This document shows positions 33,243-45,354 of a stretch of DNA of 64,000 nt, one piece after another. Under the pieces are notes generated by a model. The model did not search any database, had not been told where the DNA came from, and worked only from the letters and a program-made list of their open reading frames with translations. The translations under genes and the position numbers were made by a program. Source of the DNA: Verpa conica (Eukaryota; Ascomycota; Pezizomycetes; Pezizales; Morchellaceae); assembly GCA_033030425.1 (NCBI GenBank), contig JAUFSD010000006.1, positions 930,001-994,000 of the forward strand, written 5' to 3'. The stretch's first letter is position 1. Every line of letters begins with the position of its first letter.

Positions 33243-34430
33243 GAAGCTTCAGCAGCGAGGCTTAGAACCGCTCGTCAACACGGAAGGTCGACAGTCCCTA
33301 GGCAAAACAGGAATAAGAATTTAATGGATAGATAACTAAAGACTTTAAAAGGCTCTGCTTCCCAGGGGAAGACAAACGTCTTTAGCAAAGAGTATGAGGG
33401 TCTCTGAACAACGGTTGTTCGTTGACTAGCAAGAATGATTGTCCTGGGGGAAGGACGGGTTTAAGCTATGATTTTGATTGCGAGCAGGCTGCCAAGGAGC
33501 GGGGGAACAATTCCTCCGTGCTTGGAAATCAACTGAGTCTAGAACGCCCCTAAGAACTAGCGGGGTCGATAGACTAGCGACTAAAAAGCGTTGGTTACTA
33601 AAAAGCTCTGTAACTATTGCTAAAATGGTCCGATTTCAAATCCGATTGCACCTATGGATTCGCAGCACTGTCCCCCATATACCCTCCGAGTTTGGTTCGG
33701 TTGGACGAATTTTCCTGACGGTTTTTGGGGTTATTTTTGGGGTCCAAAACATGTCTTTTTGTTAGGGAATCAGCAACTCAGGGGGGGCCCCCTCTGCAAA
33801 CGGCGGGTGGCACAGTGGAGCGCCTCGGGGGTGTTAGAAAACACAGAGTCCCCTAGGTAGGGTAACCCATTGGCGATTCCTGCCGTTGCTTAGATTCCTT
33901 TCCCACGTTCCTAGTCCAACCTGGAGACGTGGCGGAGAGGTAATCTTGATCCATAAGGACTTTAGGGCGAAGCACAAGGCATAGCCCCGTATGGTTCGAT
34001 TCGTGACGCCGCCAGGTTAATTATTAATTTTGCTGGCGGCTCTAACTACTAAGCATAGCTTTGCTCTCGTTTCATGGCTCTTGACCTCCCATAAGATTGA
34101 CCGTCAGTGAAGCAGTCGTTATTCCTCCTAGAGGAACAGGAGCTTAACTCTGTTCATGGAGGCAACTGCTTCAGTCTCATTTCACTAGTATCTCCCGTAG
34201 CTATAAGCTACAGACGCATTACTCTGGTCTCTGTCGCATACCGACGACGGTGAGCTTCGCTCCGTCCTAGGAGCTCGCCAGCTCGCTTAGGGATCGGGCT
34301 ATCATAGTAATGACTCTCCTTAGTATCTATTGACCGGAATAGAATAGCTAGTCCCATCCCTCAAGGGAGATCCTTAGGTGTCTCTACGTGGAGAGGTACT
34401 TAAGACTAGTCATGACGGTGGTTAAATCGT
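33243..34430. mobile_element. Nested insert of about 1.2 kb inside the Tc1 transposase
   Basis: This sits between the two transposase halves and has no coding similarity to either. Boundaries are approximate because I could not find a clear target-site duplication or terminal inverted repeats. It contains several short perfect palindromes, for example gaacaac-g-gttgttc near 33407, and an 8-base stem around 34008-34040. It also holds tRNA-like promoter boxes (see separate entry). It is probably a non-autonomous element. A SINE-like or Helitron-like nature is possible but unproven. Confidence 0.6.
33922..34012 (+). other. tRNA-like A-box and B-box (possible SINE head or tRNA relic)
   Basis: tggcggagagg (33930-33940) fits the pol III A-box TRGYNNARNGG, and ggttcgattcg (33993-34003) fits the B-box. 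Their spacing is like a long-variable-arm (Leu/Ser-class) tRNA. The T-stem and acceptor stem do not pair properly, so it is not a functional tRNA as read. A tRNA-derived SINE promoter or a decayed tRNA pseudogene is the likeliest reading. Confidence 0.4.
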
Positions 34431-34982
34431 CACATTAGGATCATATTCAATTTTACTCTCATCCAATCATACACGCTTTCTCCACTCCTCCTTTTGCCAA
34501 TGTCTCCTCCGATTGCACCATTCTATACGCTGCTGAGGATGGCCTTTCTTCATCCATGGTTTAGGTCTTTTGACATGAAGAGTCAATTTAGCCTTCTTTA
34601 AAGCCTTACTAATCGTGGTATTGCTGCAAGTAAGGTGCGCAGACTTGGCAATTTTTTTAAGGGAAGAGGCCGGCTCTTCCTCTACAACTTTCTCTATTCT
34701 TTTTGTATCCCAAGTATTCAGCGTAGGTGGGCGACCAGTTCGGGGTAGTTCATTGGTATGGCCCCTCTCTCGGTAGTTTGCAACAGTTCTCCGTATAGTG
34801 GTTTCTGGATACCCGGTATCACGAGAAATCTCGGCGGTTTTCCGGCCCATATCGTGCATAGTCACTATAGTTTGTCTCTTATCATATCTGGTCTCGTTTG
34901 TAGGCACTCTGGTAGGCAGCATGATGGAGTTGGTTATGTTCCTGGAAGCGGGGTTGGTTGTCACAGAGCCTCAAAACCTCTT

Positions 34983-35012
34983 AAAACCGCCAGAACTTGT
35001 TGGACGCAACTG
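34983..35012 (-). repeat. Right terminal inverted repeat of the Tc1-type element
   Basis: Reverse complement of 32438-32467 without mismatch over 30 bases, followed by the duplicated TA. Confidence 0.95.
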
Positions 35013-35014
35013 TA

Positions 35015-35455
35015 CAGCCGATCTTGGGTATACTTAGGTGTCTATTCTGACAACACGGCCACAAGCCGCTTCATTTTTAGCAAAGGATCAAGTGTCTCTT
35101 GATGGAGATACAAGGGTATATTCAAATGTAAACTAATCAGAGCTGAATGACTCCCAGTTGCAGGGACACATCTGCAAAAATCATAGTTGATCAGTAATTC
35201 CTCGGCTGATCACAAAAACAATAATGATGAATTTTAATCCACTGTCGTCCATGAGCCGACTTGGCTCAGATTGTTGGTAACACTGTATTAGATCCTATAT
35301 CAATTCAAATAGATATAACAGTGATTTTTTAGGTATAAAAGAGGGTTCTTCGACGAATAATTGTAGCTCAGCATCATCAATTGAACATTTAAAACCCCTA
35401 CTACATAGCTACTTTACCTTTAGTTTTTCTTCTCGCACACATACCAAGCTTTATT
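35015..35455. other. Promoter region of the NmrA-like gene
   Basis: A short gap between the transposon's right end and the ATG at 35456. A TATA-like stretch (ggtataaaag) lies at about 35332-35342, roughly 115 bases before the ATG. No gene is seen. Confidence 0.5.
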
Positions 35456-36680
35456 ATGGCATCTCCTCAGAAACTAGTTCTTGCTATCGGAGGAACGGGT
35501 GCTCAAGGCATGCCGGTCATCAGATGTAAGCTCCTTAGGAAAGTTGAGGGAGTTTGTGTATAGATCCTAATATTCAAAATAGCTCTCACTAAGGATGGCA
35601 AGTATGCTGTCAGAATCATCACCCGCAATCCTTCTCATGCCCGCGGTTCCGAGCTGGCTGCTCTCCCAAATGTCAGTTTTTATATCGGGGATCCGCACAA
35701 TGAAGCAGATCTTTACGAGGCATTTAAAGGTGTGGACTACGCTTTTGTTAATATAAACGGCTTCGCCATTGGAGAGAAGGCGGAAATATTTTGGGGAATG
35801 AGAACCTTTGAGATTGCCAGAACCATGGGCTGTAAATGGTTTGTCTGGGGGAGCCTCGATTATGGCCTTAAGAAGGGTGGATATGATGAAAGATATCGTT
35901 GTGGCCATTACGATGGAAAGGGAAGAGTAGCAGGTATGTAAGTGTTTATCTAAAATACTAATTATTGCTAATATTGGAATAAAGAATGGATTGAACAGCA
36001 ACCAAAAGAACCCATGGCATGGTCGATTCTCACGAGTGGACCCTATGCTGAGATGCTCAGCGAGTTCCTCAGGCCAAAGAAGGCGGACGATGGGACATAC
36101 GTTTTTGCTGCACCGCTGGGTAAACCCTCCCTCTTGGTTCTTTTATCCTAAAAGATCCTATTTGCTCACTTTTGTGATAGGTGACGGAGCTGTCCCTTTT
36201 ATTCATCTCGAGGACCTTGGAAATTATGCACGATGGATCTTTGACCACCCTAAGCGCTCTATCGGACTTAACCTTGAAATCGCTACAGAGCATGTTGGAT
36301 ACCACAAACTTGTTGAATCCTTCACGCGGGTGACCGGGAAACAAGCTGTCTACACTCCCCTTACCGAAGAACAGTATTTTGGAGGTATGGGTGGTGGGAC
36401 GTGGAAAGTTGGCCATGATGCTACTGACAAAAACGATCCAACGCTACTCACTTTCAAGCAGAACTTCGGAGGCTTTTGGCAGCTGTGGCGTAACTCTGGT
36501 GATAATAAGGGTGTAATTCGTAGGGACTACGCTTTGCTAGACAAAATCTTGCCAAACAGGGTTAAGAGTGTCGAGGAATGGATGAAAAAGGTTGGTTATA
36601 CGGGGGATCGGCTTATTGTCCTAAAGGATTGGCAAGACAAGAAAATTCCAGACAAGATGTCAACTCTCAATCCCGTGTAG
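35456..36680 (+). CDS. NmrA-like NAD(P)-binding protein (4 exons, about 351 aa)
   Basis: Atypical SDR/NmrA family. Exons are 35456-35525, 35583-35933, 35985-36119 and 36181-36680, with in-phase joins. The Rossmann nucleotide motif GGTGAQG lies at residues 12-18 right after the first strand (KLVLAI). It is followed by YAVRIITRNPSHARG (second strand and phosphate-contact region), PNVSFYIGD and GVDYAFVNING. The catalytic Tyr of classical SDRs is not expected in this family. The C-terminal half (FIHLEDLGNYARWIFDHP, EATEHV-type core) matches NmrA-like proteins. Family members are redox sensors (NmrA, HSCARG) or isoflavone-reductase-like enzymes; which one applies cannot be decided here. It begins about 440 bases from the transposon end. 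Confidence 0.9.
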
Positions 36681-38280
36681 TTGTTTATTTCTATTTACGT
36701 ATCAGAGTACTGGGAATAAAAGTAGCATGTCAATATAGCTGTGTTTATACTTGTATCATTACTTGTTACGCTCATCAGAAACTTTCTCCACTCATAATAT
36801 GTAAGGGTGGTGTCGAATAGAATTTATTTCGATCATATTAAATCACTCGAATGTAGGGAGGTACTGATTGTTGGGATATGGTTACCTAATTAGGTATAGC
36901 GTGGGTATCTAAGCAGGTATTGCTGTGATGACGCTTACATATTGAGTAAGCCTATGGAGGGCTTGGAATAGGGTTTCATTAGGTTTTAGTGTATCGTCAA
37001 TCAATCTATATATATATATGGGGTATGGAAGCGCTTCTCTAGAGACTCTCCTAGTCTGCTAAGTTGCTGAGATACTCCATATTAACTCCATAACCTTTTC
37101 ACTGATAGAATATTCTGAATGAATGAATTAATCATAAGTACATGGGTACTAATAGAAGTATAAAGGACTGAATTAATTAATTATAAATATATATAGAGCC
37201 CTCGGGGGTGCTGATAGAGGTGTTCTCTCTAGTAGTATAAAGTGTGTTTTTAGACTATGGTAAAGACCACCTCTCAGAAAAGACTAGTATCTATAAACCG
37301 TAGGCGTACGTAATAGAGTTTGATGTGACTTATGGGGGCGGTTTCTTAGAGATTGATAACCTTACGCTCTACTAATTTATGTGACCCTAACAGGACAACT
37401 ACTATCAAGTAATTATTGACAAACATTAGTAGCCAGTTTTCAATTCCTGTTTGCTCCTAGTACCCAGACGTGGAACCCAATTGCAACGGTTGGGCTACTA
37501 GCATAAGAATTAGAAATAAGGCTCACTAGAATCCTTCTATGGCAGTGCAGGGATCTAGTACTAGAATAAGGATTATTTCTACGCTGGCCCAAAGATATTG
37601 ACTTTTGTGGGAACATCGTTGTGTAGATGGTAAAGCTTTTTCTTGAATTAGTGGACTTCAAACAAATTTCTCCAAGACTATTGCTCTATTCTCTTCCAAT
37701 ACCTAATGATTAAAATGCTTACCCTATAGGTTTCGGTTATAAATCGGATATTTAATGATTAGATATGTATGGTGTAAGTAGGTGCCTTCAAGAATTATTG
37801 CCGATAGTCATAGAAATTGTATTCGACATATGACAAAGAGAATGGGATGAGTGGAGGAACTAAGGGGACATTCGTTATAATCATTATGGCTATTACAAAG
37901 GCCCAAGGGATATATTCGCATGTAATCATCCCGGAAACATGTAAGATAAACAAATACCCAAACAAACACTAGAACGCCTCCTAAATCGAACTCTTTACCG
38001 AAGAGGGAAAAAAAAGAAATCCACCAATGAGAATTTAGAAATTTTACTTTCTAAGAAAAATTCGACGCGATTGTTCACCCTGATACAAAACAGCGTTGAA
38101 AAAGAATACAACATATGAAAATAAGAATATTGGAAAGGGATATAGCAACTAATTCCAAGGAAAAACAGCTTTTGGAGTGGAAAAAAAACTAAAGAGAATT
38201 AGCTCGATAAGAAATTAGAAGACAACAGTCCAGCACAAGAAACCAAAGAACATTCTGATAAAAAGAAAAGAAAAAAAATG
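36681..38280. other. 1.6-kb AT-rich convergent intergenic region
   Basis: This lies between the 3' ends of the NmrA-like gene and the Spt23/Mga2-like gene. It contains a short (TA)n run near 37007-37018 and a degenerate (GAAT) patch near 37117-37128. No gene is supported. Confidence 0.6.
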
Positions 38281-41200
38281 CTATACAGCTTCTAGTTCCC
38301 CACCAACTGCGTTTACTATAATCGCTCCAAGACGGTCGCTCACGCTCGAAGGATCTTGAACGGCATCCCGAGCGAAGGAGAAGATGATTTTGGAAGCGGA
38401 CCATATTCGGGGACCCCAACTTGTCGCCATGGCCATCAGGATGAAAATCAACACAGGAAGCTAGAGTTTGTTAGTCGGACCTAAAGGCAAAGCGTATAGG
38501 GAGTGTGGAACTCTCTTACCCAGAAAAAGTACAGCCGTCTATCATTGCTAATCTTCTTCATCTTCCGGGCGTGCGCACGGTACTCATCCTGCTGCTCCTT
38601 AGTTATATCTTGTCCACCCTTTGCGATTCTTCGTTGTAATTCGCCCATATCAAGCGAAGTAGCACTCGAAGACGAGGAACTTGCGCTGAATTCGGCGACG
38701 GTCGGTTCTGCTACTTTTGCGTCGTCCACATTTGCTCCTCTCATTAAGACGATGTCACTAGCAGGGCTCGAAGATTCCCCAGGCCGAGGGAAGAGCTCGT
38801 CATACGCCGGTGGTGCTTGAGGGTTGCTAAAAAGCTCCCACCACTTGTAATCGCCTTCTTTCATGTCTTGCTGGGTTGGATTTGGGTTTGTGGCGGACCA
38901 CGGCTGAGGAAATGGTGGCATTAAGGCATTAAACCTGGCCATTGGGTTAAGGTTCTGGAAGAGATTCTGTTGGAACTCAGCGGCGGTGGGCATAGCTGGA
39001 AGATTCCAGTGGTTCTGGAAATTCTGTAGACTTGCTGCAAAATTCTCTCTCCATGCTGCCATCATGGCTGAAGGCGATGGAGTGAGCTCTGCTGATGCTG
39101 AGGAGTTAGCTCCTGCAGCCACCTGGGCTGCTTCAATTGCGATCTTGTCTTGAACAGAAGCATTCGCCATTGCAGCTGTCGCGACAGCTATATCGTGAAG
39201 ACTATTTCTTCTCGAACGCATCCAAATCTCGCCCGTATCCTCATCATCTGTGTCGGTGCTGACTGCTTCATCGCTTGTAGCATAGAAGTCATCAACTCCC
39301 ATAGGCTTCGGACGTCCGCGACCCACTGTATCAGCCCCAAGCGAACCCCATAAGGAGTGTATAGAAGCTGAACTATTTGCTCGACTCCTGCGGCCGAAGT
39401 GATGTTCAGATGATTCAGAGTTAGTACGGCTATGACGTCTTGAAGGTGCCTGGTCAAATGTCTGCTGTGCCACCATAAGGGCTAGATCTTGTGCAGTTTT
39501 GCCAGTCTTCGTTTGGATACTAACATCTGCTTTGTTGAGAAGGAGTCGTTTGACAATTTCTGGCTTGTTATGTAACGCTGCGAAATGCATCGGTGTGTAC
39601 CCATTCTTATCGCGCACATCGGGGAAAGCACCTCTTGCCAGAAGAGCTGCAACAAATCTTTGCATCCCTAAAATACAAGCAAGATGGAGCATCGTTTGTC
39701 CCGCTTTGTTCCTAAGGTTAAGTCGAGCAGGGTGTGGACTATCGTCAAGGTCTATCGTATCCAAGCATCTCAGCAGGGTTGGCTCAAGTTCAAATTGCCC
39801 AACTTCCCCTGCGAGGCGACGAACAGAATGTTGCCGGGAACCACCACCCCCACTGGTATCAGAACCTTGAGATGAAGTCTGACCAAAGGTACCAGTGCGA
39901 TTCTCAATAATGCTCCTTGCGATATCCTGGGCATTTGCTAAGCTGCCATGCATCTTAATACCAACAATTTGCAACGCCAATTCCATCAAAGACTTTTCAG
40001 TATCATCTACATATGTAAAAAGTGGGTAATGACTAGGCGCTTTTTGGAGTGGGAGGTTCTGCAAAGTCACTACTACCGGTCCAGGAGCGGACCTGGGGGG
40101 TAGCAAACAAATCAAGGTTGAACTGCTGTAGCACATATTCTGGGCCGCAGGAATATCTCCAAACAAAACGGTAAGTCCGTTGACGAATCCCTTACCCAGA
40201 ACAGTAACCTCAATTCCACCACGAGTAGTTCCTTCCCCTGGAATAAGTCTGCTTATCTCTGGAATTAGAGGCGAATCTCGGTCTGGATTTCTTTGCATGG
40301 AGTCAGATGGAATTTGTCTTAGCATAGTATGTTGTTGTGGTTGAGATACGAAAGAGCTGTGCGGAGAAGGACTAGTAACAGCGCTAGCATAGGCTGACCG
40401 GGGTGAAGTGAATTGAGACTGGTCGATCTGAGGCCTGAAATTATCACCTTGTGTACCATCAAATGAAAATCTTCGGGCATCATTCACTTCTGAAGGAGTT
40501 GAAGGTTCCTGGAATTGGATGGCAAGGGAGCCACCCTGGCCAAAATTTCCCATCTCATATGTTCCCCCTAAGAACTGTTGTTGAGATGGCAAAGTGTGTC
40601 CAGATGGTTTGAACGAAGGACTAGGGGTTTCAAGCTTAGTCATAGCTAAATTTGCTGGTACTTTGCCCACAGAGTTTATCCTCCTCTTCTTACTATGGGG
40701 AACTCCTGGCGATGGGGCAAATTGAGGAGATTGTTGTGACGCCCCAGGCTGCGGGGACATAGCAGGGTTGTTTCGATTAAACGACGGCTCGAAACGGACA
40801 GGATTGGAATACTGTGAAGGTTGAACTAGTGAAGGGGAAGTTGCCTGAGCAAAAATCCCTTTTTCGCTATCATGTCGAGGCACAAACTGATTGGAATTGG
40901 GATGGAGGGTGGTGTATAAGCTCTGCTGAGAAGCCGCCCCAATTATCTTAATATCTTGTGACCCAGAAGGTATTGCTGACATTGTGGAGTTCGACTTGTG
41001 ATCATCAGTGATAAGAATGGAGCTTGTAATCTGCTGAGCGATAACTTCGTCCAAATGATTCTTAATCGTGAAGATGACTCTATAAAAAGACTATTAGAAC
41101 TTCCTCAAAAGATTGGCTAAATGGTAATCTTTGATAGGAACACAAACCTGAATCCTTCTTTCTCACCCTGGTGCCGACAATAGCAAGCAAGTCTCATGTG

Positions 41201-43102
41201 GAGTTCAACCATCATTCCCCCGTCAAGGCTACCAGGCGCTAGACTTCCATGATACTGCGGCTTCGAGATAGGCATCCATTCCCGGACTTCAGTATTGTTA
41301 AAAACAACTGCTCTTTTTGCTTCATCTTCCTTCCATTCGTCCTCTTCCTTTATCTTTTTCGCTTTTTTTCTTGCCGCCCGTTTTCTCTCTCTTGACATGC
41401 ACCCCAAGCAAATTTTGACCTCTCCTCCACTTAGCGGATTCGATTTGTCTGAAGCAGAATTTTCACTCCGAGGCGAGTCATCAGAGTCGTCTCCACTAGA
41501 ACCTTCCGTTATCTCCATTCTTTGTGAGGGTTCTTTTCTGTAAGCAGGCTGAATATCCTCCCCACGTGCACGGGCCAAAGCACTTGCAAGCCAATCATGA
41601 TTCCGCATGGCGCTAGAGCAGACGAGATTTGCATGCAATTCCAACATGTCTGGTGATTTTGTGACTGGCGGTTTGGCATATAACTTTGGTTTTGAAATAG
41701 TGTGTCGCGGCAAATGAAGTTTAGTGACTCCTTGCGGAAAAGGGAAAAGGTGAATTTTGACCGGAATCTGGGTTTCAACACGGGATTTTGTAGGAATCTG
41801 ATCCACACTCAGAGTTGACGGGAGATGCATTGGGAAATGGACACCTGCTGCTGGGTGAGATGGTGGCTGTGGCTGTGGTATAGCACATGGCCGGGTTTGA
41901 GGTGTAAGTGATGAAGGGCGCCTTTGGTTGACTCTAGATGAGCCAGCTATAGGCCTGGCTTGCTGTAATGAACTAAGTGGATATTGGTCCCATGTCCCTG
42001 CTGGAGTAATATTTGGCGGTGTCGTGAACCTTTGTCCAGCTCTCGAGTCATCAGGTGAACCCGCCTCATAATATGTAGGTGAACTAACTGCAGTCGTATG
42101 TGACGACTTTATGAGCTGAGAAGAATTCCCATCGTCTGACAATTCAAAAAGGCTATCATCAAATAAGATTTGATCTTGACTTCTTTTTCGGCGATTCCCA
42201 GCCATATGCATGTTCATTCCCATATTGTTTATACTGTTGGATTCGTGATCACCTGAGAGGTTCTGCCTGAAATGACTGTTGCTAAACCCAGAACCTAACG
42301 GGATACGCTGATGCTGGGGGCTATTGATATGGAGCGATGTGTGCGACGGGAATGGGGAGGTTGGCGGGACTGCCTGGTCAGGTACAGCAAGTGCTGCTTC
42401 ATCAAAGTTAAAAAACTCATCAACATCAAATTGCTCGGAGCTCCGACCCTCCCCATCCATACCCAACACTGAATCAAGCTTTGCCCCAGATTTTCTAGAA
42501 TTCTGAATACCATTTCGGGCCCGAATACCGCCTTGAAAGTCCCCACCACTCATCTCGACATCACCCCCTGGACCCTGAATAGCCTCCGTTGCGAAAGATC
42601 CTGATGATGACCCTGGATTTTTAGACCTTGAGCCTAAATCTGAGGAGTCTGAAATGACAGATCCGGATGAAGGCGTAAGGGGGTGTTGAAAGCCGTGAGA
42701 GAAAATAGTAGAGTGTGTAAAGTCCCCCTCAAAATCCTCCAATTGTGGTAAAGGTTGTAAAATACCACGTGGTTCTATATGGTCCGGAGGCGGTGTTAAG
42801 CCTTGGGAGAAGTTGTTTTGCCAAACCGGTTCTGAGGGGAGTCTTGAATGGCCAAAAGCAGGCGAGGGTAGGGATGATGAGTTTGTTAAAGGGGAGTCGG
42901 AAGGGCTGCTACTGTTCAATTCCTCCTCGTTCATCGCCCACTGGATAGTTTTGTTACTGATGCGTTGGGGTGCTGCTGTTTGTGCTGCTAATGGCGAAAA
43001 TACCTGTCGCGAGCTTATCAGTATACAGTCCACGGATCTCTCTGTTTTCGTAACTGGCACCACCAGCCCAGGCCTCTCTCTTGGCTTCTTCTCATCCTCC
43101 AT
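38281..43102 (-). CDS. Spt23/Mga2-like membrane-anchored IPT-ankyrin transcription regulator (3 exons, about 1564 aa)
   Basis: Exons are 43102-41148, 41079-38520 and 38460-38281, all in phase. Domains in order: a disordered Ser/Pro N-terminus; a conserved block at about 430-650 (VETQIPVKIHLFPFPQG, then a CLGCMSRERKRAARKK basic Cys patch and the end of exon 1) that continues into RVIFTIKNH; a Gln/Ser/Pro linker with KKRRIN (about 782), nuclear-signal-like; an IPT/TIG domain at about 923-1010 (PEISRLIPGEG...GGIEVTVLGKGF); and ankyrin repeats at about 1107-1185 (GQTMLHLACILG, GYTPMHFAALHN). A C-terminal helix follows (LYFFWLPVLIFILMAMA, about 1502-1518) and a tail of about 45 residues. In yeast this family is ER-anchored, cleaved by ubiquitin/proteasome processing, and drives OLE1 desaturase expression. 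The same lipid-saturation or hypoxia role is inferred. The TM is completed only by splicing 38519-38461. Confidence 0.92.
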
Positions 43103-45354
43103 GACTGATGCAACAGCTAGCCCCTCACCTTGAAGACACCACGGAAAGTAAGGGGCAAAGCGAGGTAAAGCTTACTATTTAGTTTAGCTGAGCTAATCGG
43201 GTTCCAGGTTGAATGAGTTGGGAAAAGGTTAAGTAGAAAGCGAGATCTCAGCGTTGCCCGGGAGAAATTTTCGATCGGCAGGGTATTACAGGCTGCAGGA
43301 GTTCCAGAACGGACGTCACCGCGAGAGTTCGTTCTCGGTTCCCTTTATGGCCCACACGAACCGAAGGAATGGTGAATGAATGGAAGGGGGATGCCGTGAC
43401 GTCTTGTTTGGCGTGTGAAATGAATGTGGAAACGTGTAGATAGGATGTATAGCGTGGGCGGGGGTGGGTGGTGGTGTCGAGGAGCGTGCAATAGACGTCT
43501 GTGGAAGGCAAGAAGGTATGTATGTAGTCGGTAAATTAGGGTGCTTCGCGGCGGCGGGAGGGAGTCGACAGCAGTGCTCACAGCAGCAGGTGTTGATGTG
43601 CTACTGTATAGCTCAGGGTGGGTGTGCTCGTCCTGATTTGATAATATGTCGACTCGATGGAGCCGTGATTGGAATGGATGGCCGAGGTCGAGTACGAGCG
43701 AAGCCTGCAGAATTGCAAATCCCCCTGGCTTAAGAGTGAAATATAGGCACCACCACTTCCACGAAAATAAAAAGCCATTTTCTGTACGAAGATATATCTA
43801 ATTCCCCCTCCTCTACGAAGCATATGTAGACTACCTATCTGCTCTGTCCCTGTCGCGGTTCCCCCCGACAACTCCCGCCTGAGCCTCGCGTCCTCACCGT
43901 CATTGATCCAGGTTCAATTTGCAACCCATCCAACCCTGTAAGTTGTAAATGGTCGGGTTATCCGTACCTCTACTCAAGGAGTACATGTATACTATTTTAC
44001 GAAGTAAGAGCAGTGCGCATTCTGACAGCAAAGCGAAAAGAAAGAAAGAAAAAAGAAGGGGGAGAGCTATTACTTGCAACTGTCGAGAAGTTCATCTGTA
44101 ATGTTGCGTAGATGAGTAGCTAGTGCGAAAGAGCTGCTGGGTAAAAAAGGCCCTGCGGCGTGGCTGGGTTATGGTAGCAAGAAATACTGGTGGGAGTCCC
44201 CCAGGGCTGTGCTCCCAAAACCTACATATAAGGACTTTGCCCAATTACACGATTCGAGCCTTGAACAACAAAGCCTTTGAGTAAATCAGATGAGAGTTAC
44301 TATATTCGATGGGGGCTACAAAACATGAAACTTGAACGTTGGCATGAACATACACCACTGAATTCTACAATACGGACACGATATTGTACATCAATGGCAA
44401 GACTGAGGTCAATGGGGCTCAGAAAAGATCACTTTGAGCGGGGTCAAAAGTACCCTCAAGAGTAAGCACTAGATTCATTCTAAGCTGCCTGGAATTATGA
44501 AGTCATGGCCCTCGTAGTAGATGGGAAAGAACGACACTGCAAGTCTCCCTGCGATATGTAGCTTCGCAAGTCATCGATCCCCTCAAGTCCTACAGCGGGA
44601 AAAAGCCTGTTGTAGAATCCTATTGAGGGTCACTGTAGATAAGGGTTTTCCCCTCTTCACCATGCGTCATGCAAACTCAGCCTTAAACCTTCAACCTTGA
44701 CCACCGCTTCCACCTCAAGTGGTCCGGCCGCGGAGGCAGCAAACACTATCTCTAACACAAGACCGACAAACATCGACAGATGTCGGATCTCTACTTTTAT
44801 GCACGTAGATATGATGCACCCCATCTGGAACCGGCCAACAGTTCCATAACAGTGGAAGAGGATCTGTGCGTAACGTTATGTCAAAGTATATTAAGTCCCG
44901 TTTATGTACCTCACATAAATCCCTCCTCAATCCGGGAAACGTTTGGATTGAAGCCACATTGACTGCCTGCCAAAAGAAAGTGTAGCGGCCGAATAGCCGA
45001 GCTTATCAAAGATTTTATAGGCTGAGACCGATCATGTCCTAGAATGAATGCCAGTGACTGCTATTGATAACAGTTACCTACAGAAGGCTTTTAATTAAGG
45101 GATTCCGATCTACATCACAATCATTTATTATCGTAGTCGATCAGCAAGCGAGAGTATTAACCCCTAGACCCTTATTCAAGTTTTCAATGTACCCTGATTA
45201 TTTATTCATCAAAGCGATCATTTCCAATATGCATTTCACCAAAGCTATAGTTTTATGTAATATAATTAACATGGCTGGTTACTTTTGCTGTAGATAATTT
45301 GATATCTAAATAATTACATAAATTCAAGAAGATTATTCCTGTGGCTAGATCTTT
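43103..45354. other. 2.25-kb intergenic region upstream of the Spt23/Mga2-like gene
   Basis: The first 1 kb is the likely promoter and leader (several CT/AC-rich patches). No gene is supported. Frames at 44277-44465 and 44715-44957 are short, overlap on opposite strands and show no motif. Confidence 0.55.

Larger units (their letters stand above)
32575..34964 (-). pseudogene. Broken Tc1-type transposase (HTH plus DD34E)
   Basis: The N-terminal part (34964-34467) has two helix-turn-helix segments (TAEISRDTGYPETTIRRTV and the SLKKIAKSAHLTCSNTTIS region) with GRPP between them, as in Tc1 transposases. Just past a TGA at about 34467 the frame continues into DESKIEYDPN, the first catalytic Asp. 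The coding then breaks into the nested insert. It resumes at about 33230 with VRYKPGQQLNEKHLRP and IQVWCAF. A one-base frameshift near 33010 separates this from LGMNSEQYC. The second Asp (IEDNHSVHK) and the Glu (SPDFNAIENAWKMLK) are 34 residues apart, giving DD34E. Stop, insertion and frameshift make it non-functional. Confidence 0.9.
32438..35012 (-). mobile_element. Tc1/mariner-type DD34E transposon, inactivated and split by a nested insert
   Basis: Perfect 30-base terminal inverted repeats (32438-32467 and 34983-35012) begin CAGTTGCGTCC and are flanked on both sides by TA (32436-32437 and 35013-35014), the Tc1/mariner target duplication. The interior carries, on the minus strand, an N-terminal helix-turn-helix part and a C-terminal DDE part of a Tc1-type transposase. 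An insert of about 1.2 kb separates them. Without that insert the element would be about 1.4 kb, close to a normal Tc1 element. The perfect TIRs suggest fairly recent mobility, or cross-mobilisation by an intact relative. Confidence 0.93.
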
